Positions 1 through 12,620 of a stretch of DNA of 64,000 nt are shown here, in pieces. The stretch lies in assembly GCF_032854445.1 (NCBI RefSeq), contig NC_088307.1, positions 28,738,484 to 28,802,483 of the forward strand, in the 5' to 3' direction. Source of the DNA: Liolophura sinensis. Its lineage: Eukaryota > Mollusca > Polyplacophora > Chitonida > Chitonidae. A program made the translations under genes and the position numbers. The notes beneath the pieces were generated by a model. It had not been told where the DNA came from. It ran no database searches and saw only the letters and a list, made by a program, of their open reading frames with translations. Position 1 is the stretch's first letter; every line of letters begins with the position of its first letter.

Positions 1-2571
1 ATCGTCTGTTAAATGAGGATGTCAAATACCATTTGCTGAATTTGTTTGGTCGTTTTGTTTCTTGTACCCCACACACTGAACACTTGAAGGTCCCAATCAC
101 CCTCACAAAAAACGCCGAATACTCTTTGATTAAAAGTCTGTATAATGAATTTTAACTTTTGAAATATAGAATTTTATCCTTTGTTTGATAAATTGAGAAG
201 AGCCTTAGCCTCGGCAGAAAAGTAAAGATGGGTATGGAAGATGAAGACAACGGACTTACTGCGCAAAAAACAGCTGAAGACACAAACTCCTTCTTTCCAC
301 CCACTAGTATATATACATTTATAATCCTGATAGTTAGCTTTAATCTCGGAAAATCTTATGAATTATAGGAGTAATTTGACTTCTTATGTTTACGTAGAGA
401 CATATTACCTTAGTTTTCTGAGAAAGCCGATGCATGAGTATAGACCCAGAAAAAGACAAATACATACAATCGTCGAAATTACAGAAACCTTGAGGCAGAT
501 CACTGATTAGTGCAGGCGAACTTTGTTTTACAACAGGATATACCCATTTTGTTCTATCGCAAGATGTGCAAATGTGTCAACAGAATAACCATTGTTAAAA
601 ATAAGAAATGTTTGTTTGATTTGAAAGCAATGGTTTATGTTTCAATTGGCGTGTCCTCCATTGATACTTTTGGGGTATACATTTGTGCGAATTCACATTT
701 TTATACATCAGTACGTTCGTGCAAAATGACCATAATTTAATAATAACACTGCAATACAGCTAGAAATTGAAATATTAGGGATTTCTAGGCGGCAAATGTC
801 GCATTTATGAAAATTAGGCTCAGCTACACTTCTTAGATTTTGGCAGACTTTGAGCAAGTCATTCTGGAAAATTCATCTGACAGATATACCACCAAAATAA
901 ATCGTTTTGCAATTTGTTTTGCTAAACCAATTTTCTTCTTATATTCACTGGACTAGTTGAGAAACAAGACAGATATTTTGTGAAAGACAATTATTTGGGC
1001 TATTCTAAAATAGCAGCAAAAATTCGGTTGTGTTTGTTAGGAGCTGATCGATCTTTGGACAAGAATAGCCGTTCTAGGCTACAGCATATCAAGTATAGTA
1101 TTTCACAGCACTGTGTGGCTTGAGGTATTGCACGTGTGTCAACGTACAGTTTTCACATTACATTGGCTGTTGTCATTTAGAAAGTGATTTTCAAGAAATA
1201 GTATTATAATCATAATTAAAAATGTGCTTTCTGGACTAAGCACAGATTCCGATGTTGAAAATCGACCTGTTCTGAGAGCTGTTTTGTTGTGGAGCTATTG
1301 AGCGGACGTCAAACAGTCAGTTCTTTTGGAGGGGGCCTGTTGGTTGAATGGTCTACACGGTTGGCATGTATTGCTAGCCATTAGGTGTCTGATTCTGTGC
1401 TGGCTAATTCCAAAACCCGATTTTGTATCAGCCAAGTTTAGTAGTGGAATCTGTGCTATATAAAGAGAGTTTAAATTTATATAGCAGAGATAATATTTTA
1501 ATACCAACCAGATTGGTGTTTGAACATACCATTATACAACATATGCTTTGCATTTCGTCATCGCAAAGGAGATTGGAAAATTTCGTAAACCACTTGTACT
1601 GGGTTGGGGTTTAATAGATTAATTAAATTTAAGCAATCAAGTAACTTTAAACAGGCTATGCTGTGGATCTGGGACAAAAAAACCATACTGGCTGATCAGA
1701 TAAAACAGCTAACACGTGCACAACCGAGATTGATATTTTGTGATAAGTAATTATTTGGTTGATCCTACAATAATAGCAAAAATTTCAGTCGGATTTGAGC
1801 TGATCGATGCTTAGCTTTCAAAAATACAGACCCGTACCCTACCATTCACTAACCTGGAACTCGATCTTTGCGAGTTTGTTGTTCTCAACATGTCAAAGAT
1901 GCACGCTACAAAAACGTGTTTCCTTTAATCCTACAGTCCTGACTGAATATCACCTAGTTATTAGTGGATAATGAAACCATAATGTTACAGTAAACACACA
2001 TGCACTGTCGCATCGAAAGCAAGTCAAACATTGCTAACCGCCATTTTTTTCTGCGAACCGGCCACAATCGGCATTGTCAAGGAAAAGATAAACTCGAGGA
2101 ATATTTCGAATAAAACAAAGAGCAATACAGCATTAAAAAGGCGACTGACAACTTGTTTGGGTGACTTAATAATAATTTTTGTTAAATAGTGATCAAAAGG
2201 AACAATAATCCACTATGATAAAGAAGAAGATGATCTGAATTATCGGAAGAACCTATCGAGTCTACCCTATACCCTTGCTAGCGACGGAGTCATTTAAAAA
2301 TGGTGTGTTTCGAAGTTCGGTTGCTGTCCGAGTTGGTGCGACAGTTATATTTCTGTCATTTACGACCTTATGGTCTTTATTGTTACCGCATAAAAAGGTG
2401 ATATCAAATCAGAAGTGCTTTAAAATCACAGTTTGCGTTCTGTACAGCTTTCACACTTTGAAAGCAAGGGCCAACAGGGCCGAGTACCAAATTTGTGAAT
2501 GTAACTATTCAGAACGGTTAATGTGGAGGCTAAGCTGAAAATGTGGACGTCCAATCCCAGAAATGTGATAT
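1..2571. repeat. Duplicated flank L, copy 1
   Basis: This AT-rich stretch recurs at 6005-8401 with only scattered substitutions and a few indels. For example, about 150 bp around 1830-1980 is missing from copy 2. It runs directly into an 18-bp array. No conserved protein, splice-bounded exon or RNA gene was recognised. Its short open frames, such as the one at 510-740, are alike in both copies only because the DNA is alike. A tRNA-like or minisatellite-related module lies at about 1333-1420 and is listed separately. Parts of this flank (about 1600-1800, 2400-2560 and 1128-1195) reappear, diverged and reordered, in the linkers near 13540-13980 and their copies. Confidence 0.85.
1333..1420 (+). 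repeat. Single-copy relative of the 54-bp minisatellite (copy 1)
   Basis: From about 1350 the sequence reads GGTCTACACGGTTGGCATG, then TATTGCTAGCCATTAGGTG. This lines up with the array B unit (GGTCCAGACGGTTGACATG, then TATTGCTGGTGATTAGGAG). Over about 49 aligned positions roughly 40 agree by eye. Only one unit is present. The upstream TGGTTGAATGG resembles a tRNA box A, so the module may be a tRNA-derived SINE fragment. That part is inference. Confidence 0.6.
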
Positions 2572-2902
2572 GTTCTACCAGTGTGATATCTTTTACTGGC
2601 GTGATATGTTCTACCAGTGTGATATCTTTTACAAGTGTGATATGTTATACCAATGTAATATGTCCTACCAATGTGATATGTTCTACCAATGTGATATGTT
2701 CTACCAATGTGATATATTCTACAAATGTAATATGTTTTACCAATGTGATATGTGCTACCAATGTGATATGTTCAGCCAATGTGATATGTTCTACCAGTGT
2801 GATATGTTCTACCGATGTGATATGTTCAGCCAATGTGATATGTTCTACCAGTGTGGTGTGTTTTACCTTTGTGATATCTTCTACCAATGTGATATGTTCA
2901 GC
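2572..2902 (+). repeat. 18-bp minisatellite, array A(a)
   Basis: About 18 tandem copies of GATATGTTCTACCAATGT, with variants such as CAGTGT, TTCAGC and TTTTAC. This is the smallest array of this family in the window. It sits between flank L and the sequence carrying the EGF exon at 3455. It marks the family's position at a locus where the array stayed short, against 3-4 kb elsewhere. Confidence 0.95.
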
Positions 2903-3454
2903 TTGAGGAGAAGTCTCGGAAACTCCCTAGCATTCTAACGTTAAAGTTATACCGTTTAGGCCTCCCAGCGGGTAGTCCAGTAAGCTGCTAGCGACCAAAC
3001 ATAACAACTTCCCGAGCAGAGCTGGCTACAGTCCACAATTAATGCTTCCCAGTCAGGAAGCCTGGTATATATAGATATATTTTCTTTTGCTCCCTTGGGG
3101 TACATTCTTCGTTTTTTCTGCTTTTTAAGTGGTATGAATTGGTAGCCTTCAAAGTGTTATTTTAGGAGTACATTTTCATGTTTTTTCACGAAATAACACC
3201 TAGTTATAAATTCCTGCTACTGAATAATTACACTGGTGGGAACTTTCTTGCGCGTGCGTCCATGTAACAGTGTAAGGAAAATGTTGAAGTCAACCATTTC
3301 TATGTCGGAGTCAACCATTTTCATGTCAGAGTCAACCATTTCTGTGTCGGAGTCAACCATTTCTGTGTCGTAGTCAACCATTTCTGTGCAGGAGAACCAT
3401 TTTCATGTCGGAGTCAACTACATCTACATAAGTGCAGAAATTTAGCCAACTCAC
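2903..3454. other. Post-array flank R, copy 1 (non-coding)
   Basis: The sequence after array A(a) matches the start of the later linkers at 12621, 21081, 31869, 39557 and 50398. Shared landmarks are CGAGCAGAGCTGGCTA near 3013 and GTCAGGAAGCCTGGT near 3053. No gene is seen. On the minus strand it would be the intron downstream of the exon at 3455-3580. Confidence 0.75.
3286..3420. repeat. 21-bp minisatellite
   Basis: About six tandem copies of a 20-21-bp unit built on GAGTCAACCATTTCTGTGTCG. The array lies roughly 35 bp beyond the donor side of the EGF exon at 3455. The matching place in the other copies (for example 12922-12955 and 21382-21416) holds only one to two units, so the array expanded here alone or contracted elsewhere. 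Confidence 0.85.
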
Positions 3455-3580
3455 CCAAACACCCTCCGAAAGGAAAGTTCAATCGGTATCCATTGACACA
3501 CTGGTTCAGACATGTGTATAATCCCACGGAATTCTGACACACCCTTAACCCACACGGAGCCTCATCGCACTCGTTTATAT
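3455..3580 (-). CDS. Calcium-binding EGF-like domain exon (INEC type), copy 1
   Basis: An internal exon of an extracellular or membrane EGF-repeat protein whose gene is unidentified. Read on the minus strand it is preceded by an AG acceptor (plus-strand CT at 3581-3582) and followed by GTGAG (3450-3454). It is 126 bp and phase 1-1: the leading AT completes a split Asp codon, and a trailing G starts the next codon. The product begins (D)INECDEAPCGLRVC, continues QNSVGLYTCLNQC and ends NGYRLNFPFGGCL, giving six cysteines. D-I-N-E-C is the calcium-binding signature, and C-x-N-x4-Y-x-C fits the Asp/Asn hydroxylation consensus. Cysteines 4 and 5 are separated by three residues rather than the usual one. 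The next exon 5' in the gene is the different cbEGF exon at 4789. Full gene identity, start and end are not visible. Confidence 0.85.
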
Positions 3581-4012
3581 CTGAAGCGATGAAACATACA
3601 ATACATTCATTGTACTATATCATACAACTTACAAAGTCACTGTAGCATTCTCTATATCTAGCCCATTATTCTATGGGTAAATCAGATCTCTGACCGTAAC
3701 AATACCACATGCAGACAATTTACAATTTTGTGATAAATTTGCACAAAGATATTGTGAAAGGGAATGCTTGTATCCATAGTGGCTTTGTAAATAAGACATA
3801 ATCTCCGTCATGAGTACATTTACTTTTAGTTACAAAAATAGGCGATAGGCCTACACACAGACTCACGAAAATGTTATGATCAGTCTGAGATATCACAAAA
3901 TATACAGACAAGATATTATATGGTAGAAAATGTTTCACACGTTACATTCAAAGACCGCCTCTAATACCTAAACTGTTTCGTGTTGAAAATTTCTAGTGTT
4001 GTTCGCAAATCA
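3581..4012. other. Flank R continuation, no gene seen
   Basis: Sequence upstream of the EGF exon on the minus strand, repeated with about 85-90% similarity by eye in the linkers after 13114, 21573, 32361, 40049 and 50890. A minus-strand open frame at 3720-3938 is open to differing lengths in the copies and lacks recognisable motifs, so it is treated as intronic. Confidence 0.6.
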
Positions 4013-4484
4013 ATCATTCATTCATCCATCCATTCAATCAACTGGGCAGTATCAGATTGTGGTAGGCGTGTCGTTTTAATATCAGCACTTTGCCATTGTC
4101 CGAATCACATTTGTGTTGTCGGAACCCACATCATCCATCCATCCATCCATCCATCCAATCCATCCATCCATCCATCCATCCATCCATGCATCCAATCAAC
4201 TGGGCAGTATCAGATTGTGGTAGACAGATCGTTTTGATATCAGCACTTTGACATTGTGGGAATCACATTGATGTTGTCGGCACCCACACCAAGAACTCAT
4301 TCATTCATTCATTCATTCATTCATCCATCCATTCAATCAACTGTGCAGTATCAGATTGTGATAGACGGGTCGTTTCGATATCAGCACTTCTTCACAACAT
4401 GGGCAGCAGGTCGTTGTACAGCAGCATGTGGCATTTGTCATTGTGCGAATCCCCCTTTATGTTGTCGGTGGCCACACCAAGGTC
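4013..4484. repeat. Triplicated ~100-150-bp segment with tetranucleotide microsatellites
   Basis: Three related copies begin CAATCAACTG at 4035, 4193 and 4334, each followed by GCAGTATCAGATTGTG and a stretch mentioning TATCAGCACTT. They are separated by (CATC)n at about 4126-4195 and (CATT)n at about 4297-4332. The third copy carries extra sequence (about 4389-4440). The segment is not repeated in the rest of the window. Confidence 0.8.
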
Positions 4485-4788
4485 TCCCGGGGCAATATAA
4501 ATCTTTCAGTGATCATCGCTGTAGTTTGCAGCTGTGAGTGTATTCATCTTTTGCCTTGTAATACCGCATCATAATCATCTAACAGAAGCACTCCACTTAA
4601 TAAAGTAAAGAGCATTACGTCGTAAAGACATTAACTCTATTTCAATGCAGGGTGTGGTTATTTCGTTTGGATAGAAATCAATCCCATCTTTGTGCAGATG
4701 ATTCTGTTATGGCAATGCCCACATACCTACATCTATATGTAAAGCAAACATGAAACCCCGATAATATCAGGCTAAGTTTTACATTTAC

Positions 4789-4908
4789 CTTCACATTGGC
4801 TTCCGTTCCCATGGTAACCGTCTTTACAGGTACAGATGTAACTCCCAACAGTATTGTCACAGTCAGCATTAGCAGAACAGAGGTTATCACCATTACATTC
4901 GTCTACAT
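4789..4908 (-). CDS. Calcium-binding EGF-like domain exon (VDEC type)
   Basis: A 120-bp internal exon on the minus strand. The acceptor TTCTTTAG lies just 5' (plus-strand CT at 4909-4910) and the donor GTAAATG follows the last exon base (plus 4782-4788). It is phase 1-1 like the neighbouring exon. The product reads (D)[16 protein letters not shown], then [11 protein letters not shown], then [12 protein letters not shown]. That is a textbook cbEGF domain with six cysteines, the D-V-D-E-C calcium site, C-x-N-x4-Y-x-C and a C-x-C between cysteines 4 and 5. Its nearest exon downstream in the gene is 3455-3580, 1.2 kb away. It is single-copy in this window, unlike the INEC exon. Many EGF-repeat proteins (fibrillin-, fibulin- or Notch-like) share such exons, so no gene name is given. 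Confidence 0.88.
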
Positions 4909-6004
4909 CTAAAGAAAAAATCGACATATATTTGTTACTTACAATACGAAAATGTTATATTACTTCCATGTCCTAACCCTAAGAAGTTAAAATATCGTGA
5001 TGGAGGCATTTGTATTACCAACAGAGGCGACCTGCAGCCCGGTCTATTAAGGCGACACTCGACGTCATACTCAGGGTAACACCTGTGCATTCGTGGCCTT
5101 CCAAACAGCCGTATACCACTGTTTGTCAGCGACGAGAATGTCACGTATTAGATGAACGACCGTGCTGGTGAAGCAGATCCAGATTTATGGTTCACCTTGT
5201 TGCCCACGATAACCACCCTGACGTATACAGCATTGCTAAAGTGTCGATTCCTTAACATCATTTACCTCGTGTCCCGGTAGAAATAACTACTGTGTGAGTT
5301 TTTTTGCTTTTGCAAGTAAGCTAATACACTAAACTGTAATCCCACCTTTCTTAGCTATTTAAAGCTCCGCACCTTCAACAGTATAATGGTTGGGGTGTCC
5401 ATTGGAGGGACTCATTTGGCCGCTTGGACTCCACAAAAAGACACAGTATATGTACACACACCTAATGACTCCATCAGAACAGTCATCACTACAGCGGTAG
5501 ATAACTCACCCACGGAGAGTGTGTACCCGACAGGTGGTCGTTAGGTAGTGAGTGTTCTTCATGAGACACAGTTTTGAAGCACAAAGTTGTTGTGCCCTAA
5601 ACGCCATACGTGGTTCAATTTGAATAAAATGATGAATGAATGAGAACTGATGACACCCTGGCAATATTTTTGCCATATCGTGACGAGAATATAAAATAAG
5701 GCCATGAAACAGTTATGACCGACTTTCGACGTAAATATGAAAACATTCATATCCAAATATTCGCACGGTTTTAAAATTCAAAATAAACAACCAACATTTT
5801 AACATAGGGGGATCAAGTATCTATTCCTAATGAAATGGGCCAATGACTTTTCAAACATAATTACAGAATTGGCAGGGTTTACATAATTACAGAGTTGTCA
5901 GATAACTAATATACAGAGTCAGCCATAGCACAGACAATACAGTCAACCAGGTTATGTCTGATGTCATGTAACACACACCGGGAGCAATAGCAAACCGAAA
6001 ATAA
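4909..6004. other. Unique spacer, no gene recognised
   Basis: Single-copy in this window. It contains short direct repeats (CATAATTACAGA at about 5860 and 5882) and a segment around 5640-5690 that looks repeat-like (GGCAATATTTTTGCCATATC). Minus-strand frames here, such as 4935-5144, show no motif I can name. Confidence 0.5.
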
Positions 6005-8401
6005 AATCGTCTGTTAAATGAGGATGTCAAATACCATTTGCTGAATCTGTTTGGTCGTTTTGTTTCTTGTACCCCACACATTGAACACTTAAAGGTCCCA
6101 ATCACCCTCACAAAAAACGCCGAATACTCTTTGATTAAAAGTCTGTATAATGAATTTTAACTTTTGAAATATAGAATTTTATCCTTTGTTTGATAAATTG
6201 AGAAGAGCCTTAGCCTCGGCAGAAAAGTAAAGATGGGTATGGAAGATGAAGACAACGGACTTACTGCGCAAAAAACAGCTGAAGACACAAACTCCTTCTT
6301 TCCACCCACTAGTATATATACATTTATAATCCTGATAGTTAGCTTTAATCTCGGAAAATCTTATGAATTATAGGAGTAATTTGACTTCTTATGTTTACGT
6401 AGAGACATATTACCTTAGTTTTCTGAGAAAGCCGATGCATGAGTATAGACCCAGAAAAAGACAAATACATACAATCGTCGAAATTACAGAAACCTTGAGG
6501 CAGATCACTGATTAGTGCAGGCGAACTTTGTTTTACAACAGGATATACCCATTTTGTTCTATCGCAAGATGTGCAAATGTGTCAACAGAATAACCATTAT
6601 TAAAAATAAGAAATGTTTGTTTGATTTGAAAGCAATGGTTTTTGTTTCAATTGGCGTGTCCTCCATTGATATTTTTGGGGTATACATTTGTGCGAATTCA
6701 CATTTTTATACATCAGTACGTTCGTGCAAAATGACCATAATTTAATAATAACACTGCAATACAGCTAGAAATTGAAATATTAGGGATTTCTAGGCGGCAA
6801 ATGTCGCATTTATGAAAATTAGGCTCAGCTACACTTCTTAGATTTTGGCAGACTTTGAGCAAGTCATTCTGGAAAATTCATCTTACAAAATGAATTGTGT
6901 TGCAATTTGTTTTGCTAAACCAATTTTCTTCTTATATTCACTGGACTAGTTGACAGACAAGACAGATATTTTGTGAAAGACAATTATTGGGGCTATTCTA
7001 AAATAGCAGCAAAAATTCGGTTGTGTTTGTTAGGAGCTGATCCATCTTTGGACAAGAATAGCCGTTCTAGGCTACAGCATATCAAGTATAGTAATTTCAC
7101 AGCACTGTGTGGCTTGAGGCATTGCACATGTGTCAAACTACAGTTTTCACATTACATTGGCTGGTGTCATTTAGAAAGTGATTTTCAAGAAATAGTATTA
7201 TAATCATAATTAAAATTGTACTTTCTGGACTAAGCACAGATTCCGATGTTGAAAATCGACCTGTTCTGTGAGCCGTTTCGTTGTGGAGCTATTGAAATGA
7301 CGTCAAAGAGTCGGATTTTTTGGAGGGGGCCTGTTGGTTGAATGGTCTAGACGGTTGGCATGTATTGCTAGCCATTAGGTGTCTGAATCTGTGCTGGCTG
7401 ATTCCAAAACCCGATTTTATATCAGCCAAGTTTAGTAGTGGAATCTGTGCTATATAAAGAGAGTTTAAATTTATACAGCAGAGATAATATTTTAATACCA
7501 ACCAGATCGGTGTTTGAACATACCATTATACAACATATGCTTTACATTTCGTCACCGCAAAGGAGAATGGAAAATTTCGTAAACCACTTGTACTGGGTTG
7601 GGGTTTAATAGATTAATTAAATTTAAGCAATCAAGTAACTTTAAACAGGCTATGCTGTGGATCTGGGACAAAAAAGCCATACTGGCTAATCAAATAAAAC
7701 AGCTAACACGTGCACAACCGAGATCGATATTTTGTGATAAGTAATTATTTGGTTGATCCTACCATAATAGCAAAAATTTCAGTCGGATTTGAGCTGATCG
7801 ATGCTTAGCTTTCAAAAAATACAGAATACAGTAAACACACATGAACTGTCGCTTCGAAAGCAAGTCAAACATTGCTAACCGCCATTTTTTACAACGAAAA
7901 GGCCACAGTCGGCATCGTCAGAGAAAACATAAACTCGAGGAATATTTCAAATAAAACAAAAAGCATTACAGCATTAAAAAGGCGACTGACAACTTGTTTT
8001 GGTGACTTTTTTTGTTAAATTTTTGTTAAATAGTGATCAAAAGGAGCAATAACCCACTATGATAAAGAAGAAGATGATCTCAATGATCGGAGGAACCTAT
8101 CGAGTCTACCCTATACCCTTGCTAGCGACGGAGTCATTTGAAAATGGCTTTTTCAAATTTCGGTAGATGTCGGAGTGGGTGCAACAGTTATATTTCTGGT
8201 AATTACGACGTTATGGTCGTTATTGTTACCACTTAAAAAAGTGATATCAATTCAGAAATTTAAAATCACAGTTTTCTTTCTGTACAGCTTTCACACTTTG
8301 AGAGCAAGGGCCAACAGGGCCGAGAACCAAGTTTGTGAATGTAACTATTCAGAGCGGTTAATGTGGAAGCTAAGCTGGGAATGGGGACGCTCAATCCCAG
8401 A
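6005..8401. repeat. Duplicated flank L, copy 2
   Basis: Near-identical to 1-2571, so the local duplication period is about 6.0 kb. Differences include a missing segment near 6883 relative to 882-905, the loss of about 150 bp near 7815, and point changes. It runs into array A(b) at 8402 just as copy 1 runs into A(a) at 2572. No gene recognised. Confidence 0.88.
7327..7415 (+). repeat. Single-copy relative of the 54-bp minisatellite (copy 2)
   Basis: This copy reads GGTCTAGACGGTTGGCATG and is slightly closer to the array B consensus than the copy at 1333-1420. A TGGTTGAATGG box-A-like motif lies upstream and GGCTGATTCC, a weak box-B-like motif, downstream. Only one unit is present. Confidence 0.6.
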
Positions 8402-11400
8402 AATGTGATATGTTCTACCAGTGTGATATCTTTTACAAGTGTGATATGTTCTACCAATGTGATATGTCCTAACACTGTGATATGCTCTACCAATGTAATA
8501 TACTCTACCAATGTGATATGTCCTACCAATGTGATTTGCTCTACCAATGTGATATGTCCTACCAATGTGATATGTCCTGCCAATGTGATATGTCCTACCA
8601 ATATGATATGTTCTACCATTGTTCTACCAATGTGATATGTCATGCCAATGTAATATGTTATACTAATGTGATATGTATTACCAATGTGATATGTTCTACC
8701 AATGTGACATGTCCTACCAATGCGATATGTCTCACCAGTGTGTTCTACCAATGTTCTACCAATGTGATATGTCCTGCCAATGTAATATGTTCTACCAATG
8801 TTCTACAAATGTGATATGTGCTACCAGGGTAATACTTTCTACCAATGTAATATGTTCTACCAATCTGATATGTTTTATCAATCTGATATGTTCTACCAAT
8901 GTGATATGTGATATGTCCTACCAATGTGATATGTCCTAACAGTGTGATATGTTCTACCAATATGATATGTTCTACCAGTGTGATAGGTTCTACCAATGTG
9001 ATAAGTCCTACCAGTGTAATATGTTCTACCAATCTGATATGTTCTATCAATGTGATATGTTTAACCAATGTGATATGTCCTACCAATATATGTTCTACCA
9101 ATGTTATATGTCCTACCAATAAAATATGTTTAACCAATCTGATATGCTCTATTAATGTGATATGTTTAACCAATGTGATATGTTCTACCAATGGGATATG
9201 TCCTACCAATATATGTTCTACCAATGTAATATATGTCCTGCCAATGTGATATGTTCTACCAATGTTCTACCAATGTGATATCTCCTACCAGTGTAATATG
9301 TTCTATCAATGTAATATGTTCTACCAATGTGATGTGTGATATGTCCTACCAATGTGATATGTCCTACAAGTGTGATATGTTCTACCAATGTGATATGTTC
9401 AACCAATGTGATATGTCCTACCAATGTGATGTGTTCTACCAATCTAATATATATTACGCCTACGTGATATGTCCTACCAATATGATATGTTCTACAATGT
9501 GATATGTCCTACCAATGTGATATGTTCTACCAATGTGATATGTCCTACCAATATATATGTTCTACCAATCTGATATGTTCTATAAACGTTATATGTTCAA
9601 CCTATGTTCTACCAATGTGGTATGTCCTACCAATATGATATGTTCTACCAATCTGATATGTTCTATCCATGTGATATGTTCAACCTATGTGATATGTCCT
9701 ACCAATATGATATGTTCTACCAATCTGATATGTTCTAGCAAGGTAATATATTCAACCAATGTGATATGTCCTACCAATGTGATATGTTCTACCAATCTGA
9801 TATGTTTTATAAATGTGATATCTCCTACCAGTGTAATATATTCTACCAATCTGAATTGTTCTATCAATGTGATATGTTCAACCAATGTGATATGTCCCTA
9901 CCAATATGATATGTCCTACAAGTGTGATATGTTCTACCAATGTGGACATGTCCTATCACTGTATTATGTTCTACCATTGTCATATGTCCTGTCCAATGTG
10001 ATATGTCCTATCAATGTGATATGTTCCACCAATGTGATATGTGATATGTCCTACAAATGTGATATTCCTACAAGTGTGATATGTTCTACCAATGCGATAT
10101 GTTCTACCAGTGTGATATGTCATACCAATGTGATATGTTTCTACCTGCGTGACATGTTCTACCAATGTTATATGACCTACAAGTGTATTATGTCCTACCA
10201 GTACATGTTCGACTAATGTGATATGTTCTACCAATGTGATATGTTATAAAAGTGAATATATACTACCAAGTATGATATGTTGTACCCAATGTGATAAATC
10301 CCAAAAGTGTGATATGTTCTACCAATGTGATATGTTCTACCAGTGTGATACCTCCGACCAATGTGATCTGTCTTACCACTGTGATATGTTCTACCAGCGA
10401 GACATGTTCTACCAATGTGACATGTTCTACCAGTGTGATATATCCTACCACTATATGCTCCGACTAATGTGATATGTTCAACCAATATAATATGTCCTAC
10501 CAGCGTGATATGTTCTACCAATGTGATATGTCCTACCAGTGTGATATGTTCTAACAATATGATATGTGTTACTATGTAATATGTTCTACAGTGTAATATG
10601 TTCTACCAATGTGACAAATCCCACAAGTGTGGTATTGTTCTACCAATGTAAAATGTCCTATCTGTGTGATATCTTTCACCAATGTGATATCTTCCACCCA
10701 TCTGATATCTTCTACAAATGACACATGTCTTACCAATGTGATATGTTCTACCAGGGTGATATCTTCTACCAGTGTGATGTCTTCTCCCAATGTTATATCT
10801 TCTAGCAATGTGAAATGAGCTACTAGTGTGATATGTTCTACCAATGATATATGTCCTACCAGTGTGATATGTTCTACCAACGTCATATGTTCTAACAGTG
10901 TGATATGTTCTACAATGTGATATGTCCTACAAGGTGTGATATGTTCTACTCANNNNNNNNNNNNNNNNNNNNNNNNNNNNNNNNNNNNNNNNNNNNNNNN
11001 NNNNNNNNNNNNNNNNNNNNNNNNNNNNNNNNNNNNNNNNNNNNNNNNNNNNNNNNNNNNNNNNNNNNNNNNNNNNNNNNNNNNNNNNNNNNNNNNNNNN
11101 NNNNNNNNNNNNNNNNNNNNNNNNNNNNNNNNNNNNNNNNNNNNNNNNNNNNATAAATATGTTCCTACCAGAGTGATATGTTCTACCAATGTGATATGTC
11201 CTACCAGAGTGATATGTCCTACCAGTGTGATATCTTTTAACCAGTTTTGTATCTTCTACCAATGTGACATGTCTTACCAATGTGATATGTTCTACCAGTG
11301 TGATATCTTCTACCAGTGTGATGTGTTCTCCCATTGTTATATGTTCTACCAATGTGATATGTTCTACCAATATAATATGTTCTACCAGCCGTGATATGTA

Positions 11401-12620
11401 CTACCAGTGTGATATGTACTACAGTGTGATATGTTCTACCAATGTGATATGTTCCACCAATGTGATATGTTCTACCAATGTGATATGTCCTACTAATGTG
11501 ATATGTTCTACCGATGTGATATGTTCTACCAGTGTGATATGTACTACCAGTGTTATATGTTCTACCAATATCATATGTTCTACCAATGTGATATGTTCTA
11601 CCAATGTGATATGCTCTACCAATGTGACATGTTCTACCAGTGTGATATGCTCTACCAATGTGAGATGTTCTGTCATGTGATATGTTCTACTAATGTGATA
11701 TGTCCTGCTAATATGATATGTCCCAACAATGTGATATGTGATATGTCGTACGAGTGTGATATGTTTTACCAGTTTGATATGTTCTACTGATGTGATATGT
11801 TCTATCAGTGTGATATATCGTACAATGTGATATGTCCTACCAGCTTGACATGTTCTAACAGCGTGCCCTGTTCTACCAATGTGTTGTGTAATATTAGTGT
11901 GATATGTTCTACGAAGGTGATATGTCCTACCAATGTCATTTGTTCTAGCAATGTGGTATGTCCAATCAATGTTATATTTCCTACCAATGTGATATGTTCT
12001 ACAATGTGATATGTTCTACTAGTGTGATATGTTGTACCAATGTGATATGTTTTAACCAGTGTGATGTGTCCTACCAATGTGATATGTTTCTACCAATGTA
12101 ATATGTCCTACCAATGTGATATGTTCTACCAGTGTGATATGTTCTACGAATGTCATATGTCCTACCAATGTCATTTGTTCTAGCAATGTGATATGTGCTG
12201 TCATTGTTATAAGTCCTACTAATGTGATATGTTCTACCAATGTGATATGTTCTACCAGTGTGATAGTTGTACCAATGTGATTTGTCCTATCAATGTGATA
12301 TTTTCTACTAATGTAAGATGTATTTCCAGTGTGATATTTTCCACGACTGTAATATCTTTTACCAATGCAATATGTTCTACCAATGTGAAATTTTTTACCA
12401 GTTTGATATTTTCTACCAATGTGATATCTTTTTCTAGTGTAATATGTTCTACCAATATTATATGTTCTACCAATGTGATATGTTCTACCAGTGTGATATG
12501 TTCTACCAGTGTGATATCTTCAAACAATGTGATATGTTCTATCAATGTGATATGTTCTACCAGTGTGATATGTTCTACCAACGTGATATCTTTCTACCAT
12601 GTGATATGTTTTACCATTAT
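8402..12620 (+). repeat. 18-bp minisatellite, array A(b)
   Basis: About 220 units of GATATGTTCTACCAATGT and its GATATGTCC variant, interrupted by a 200-N gap. The part before about 9501 is special to this array. From 9502 onward the variant order matches the start of the later arrays at 17082, 28415, 36331 and 46943. This is the only large A array that keeps flank L on its left. Open frames on both strands follow from the 18-bp (six-codon) period. Confidence 0.95.
10953..11152. other. Assembly gap (200 N)
   Basis: Exactly 200 Ns inside array A(b). The round length suggests a placeholder rather than a measured size, so the array's true length is unknown. Confidence 0.98.

Noticed and set aside
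510-740. A 76-codon frame conserved at 6515-6745
   Set aside because: The whole flank is duplicated at similar identity, so conservation is not specific to the frame. It has no recognisable motif.
8402-8900. CRISPR-like regular repeats
   Set aside because: The repeats are directly adjacent with no unique spacers, and the sequence is eukaryotic.
8402-12620. Many open frames of 60-160 codons in array A, and up to 406 codons in later A arrays, on both strands
   Set aside because: They are translations of an 18-bp repeat, open in several frames at once, and differ between copies through one-base indels.
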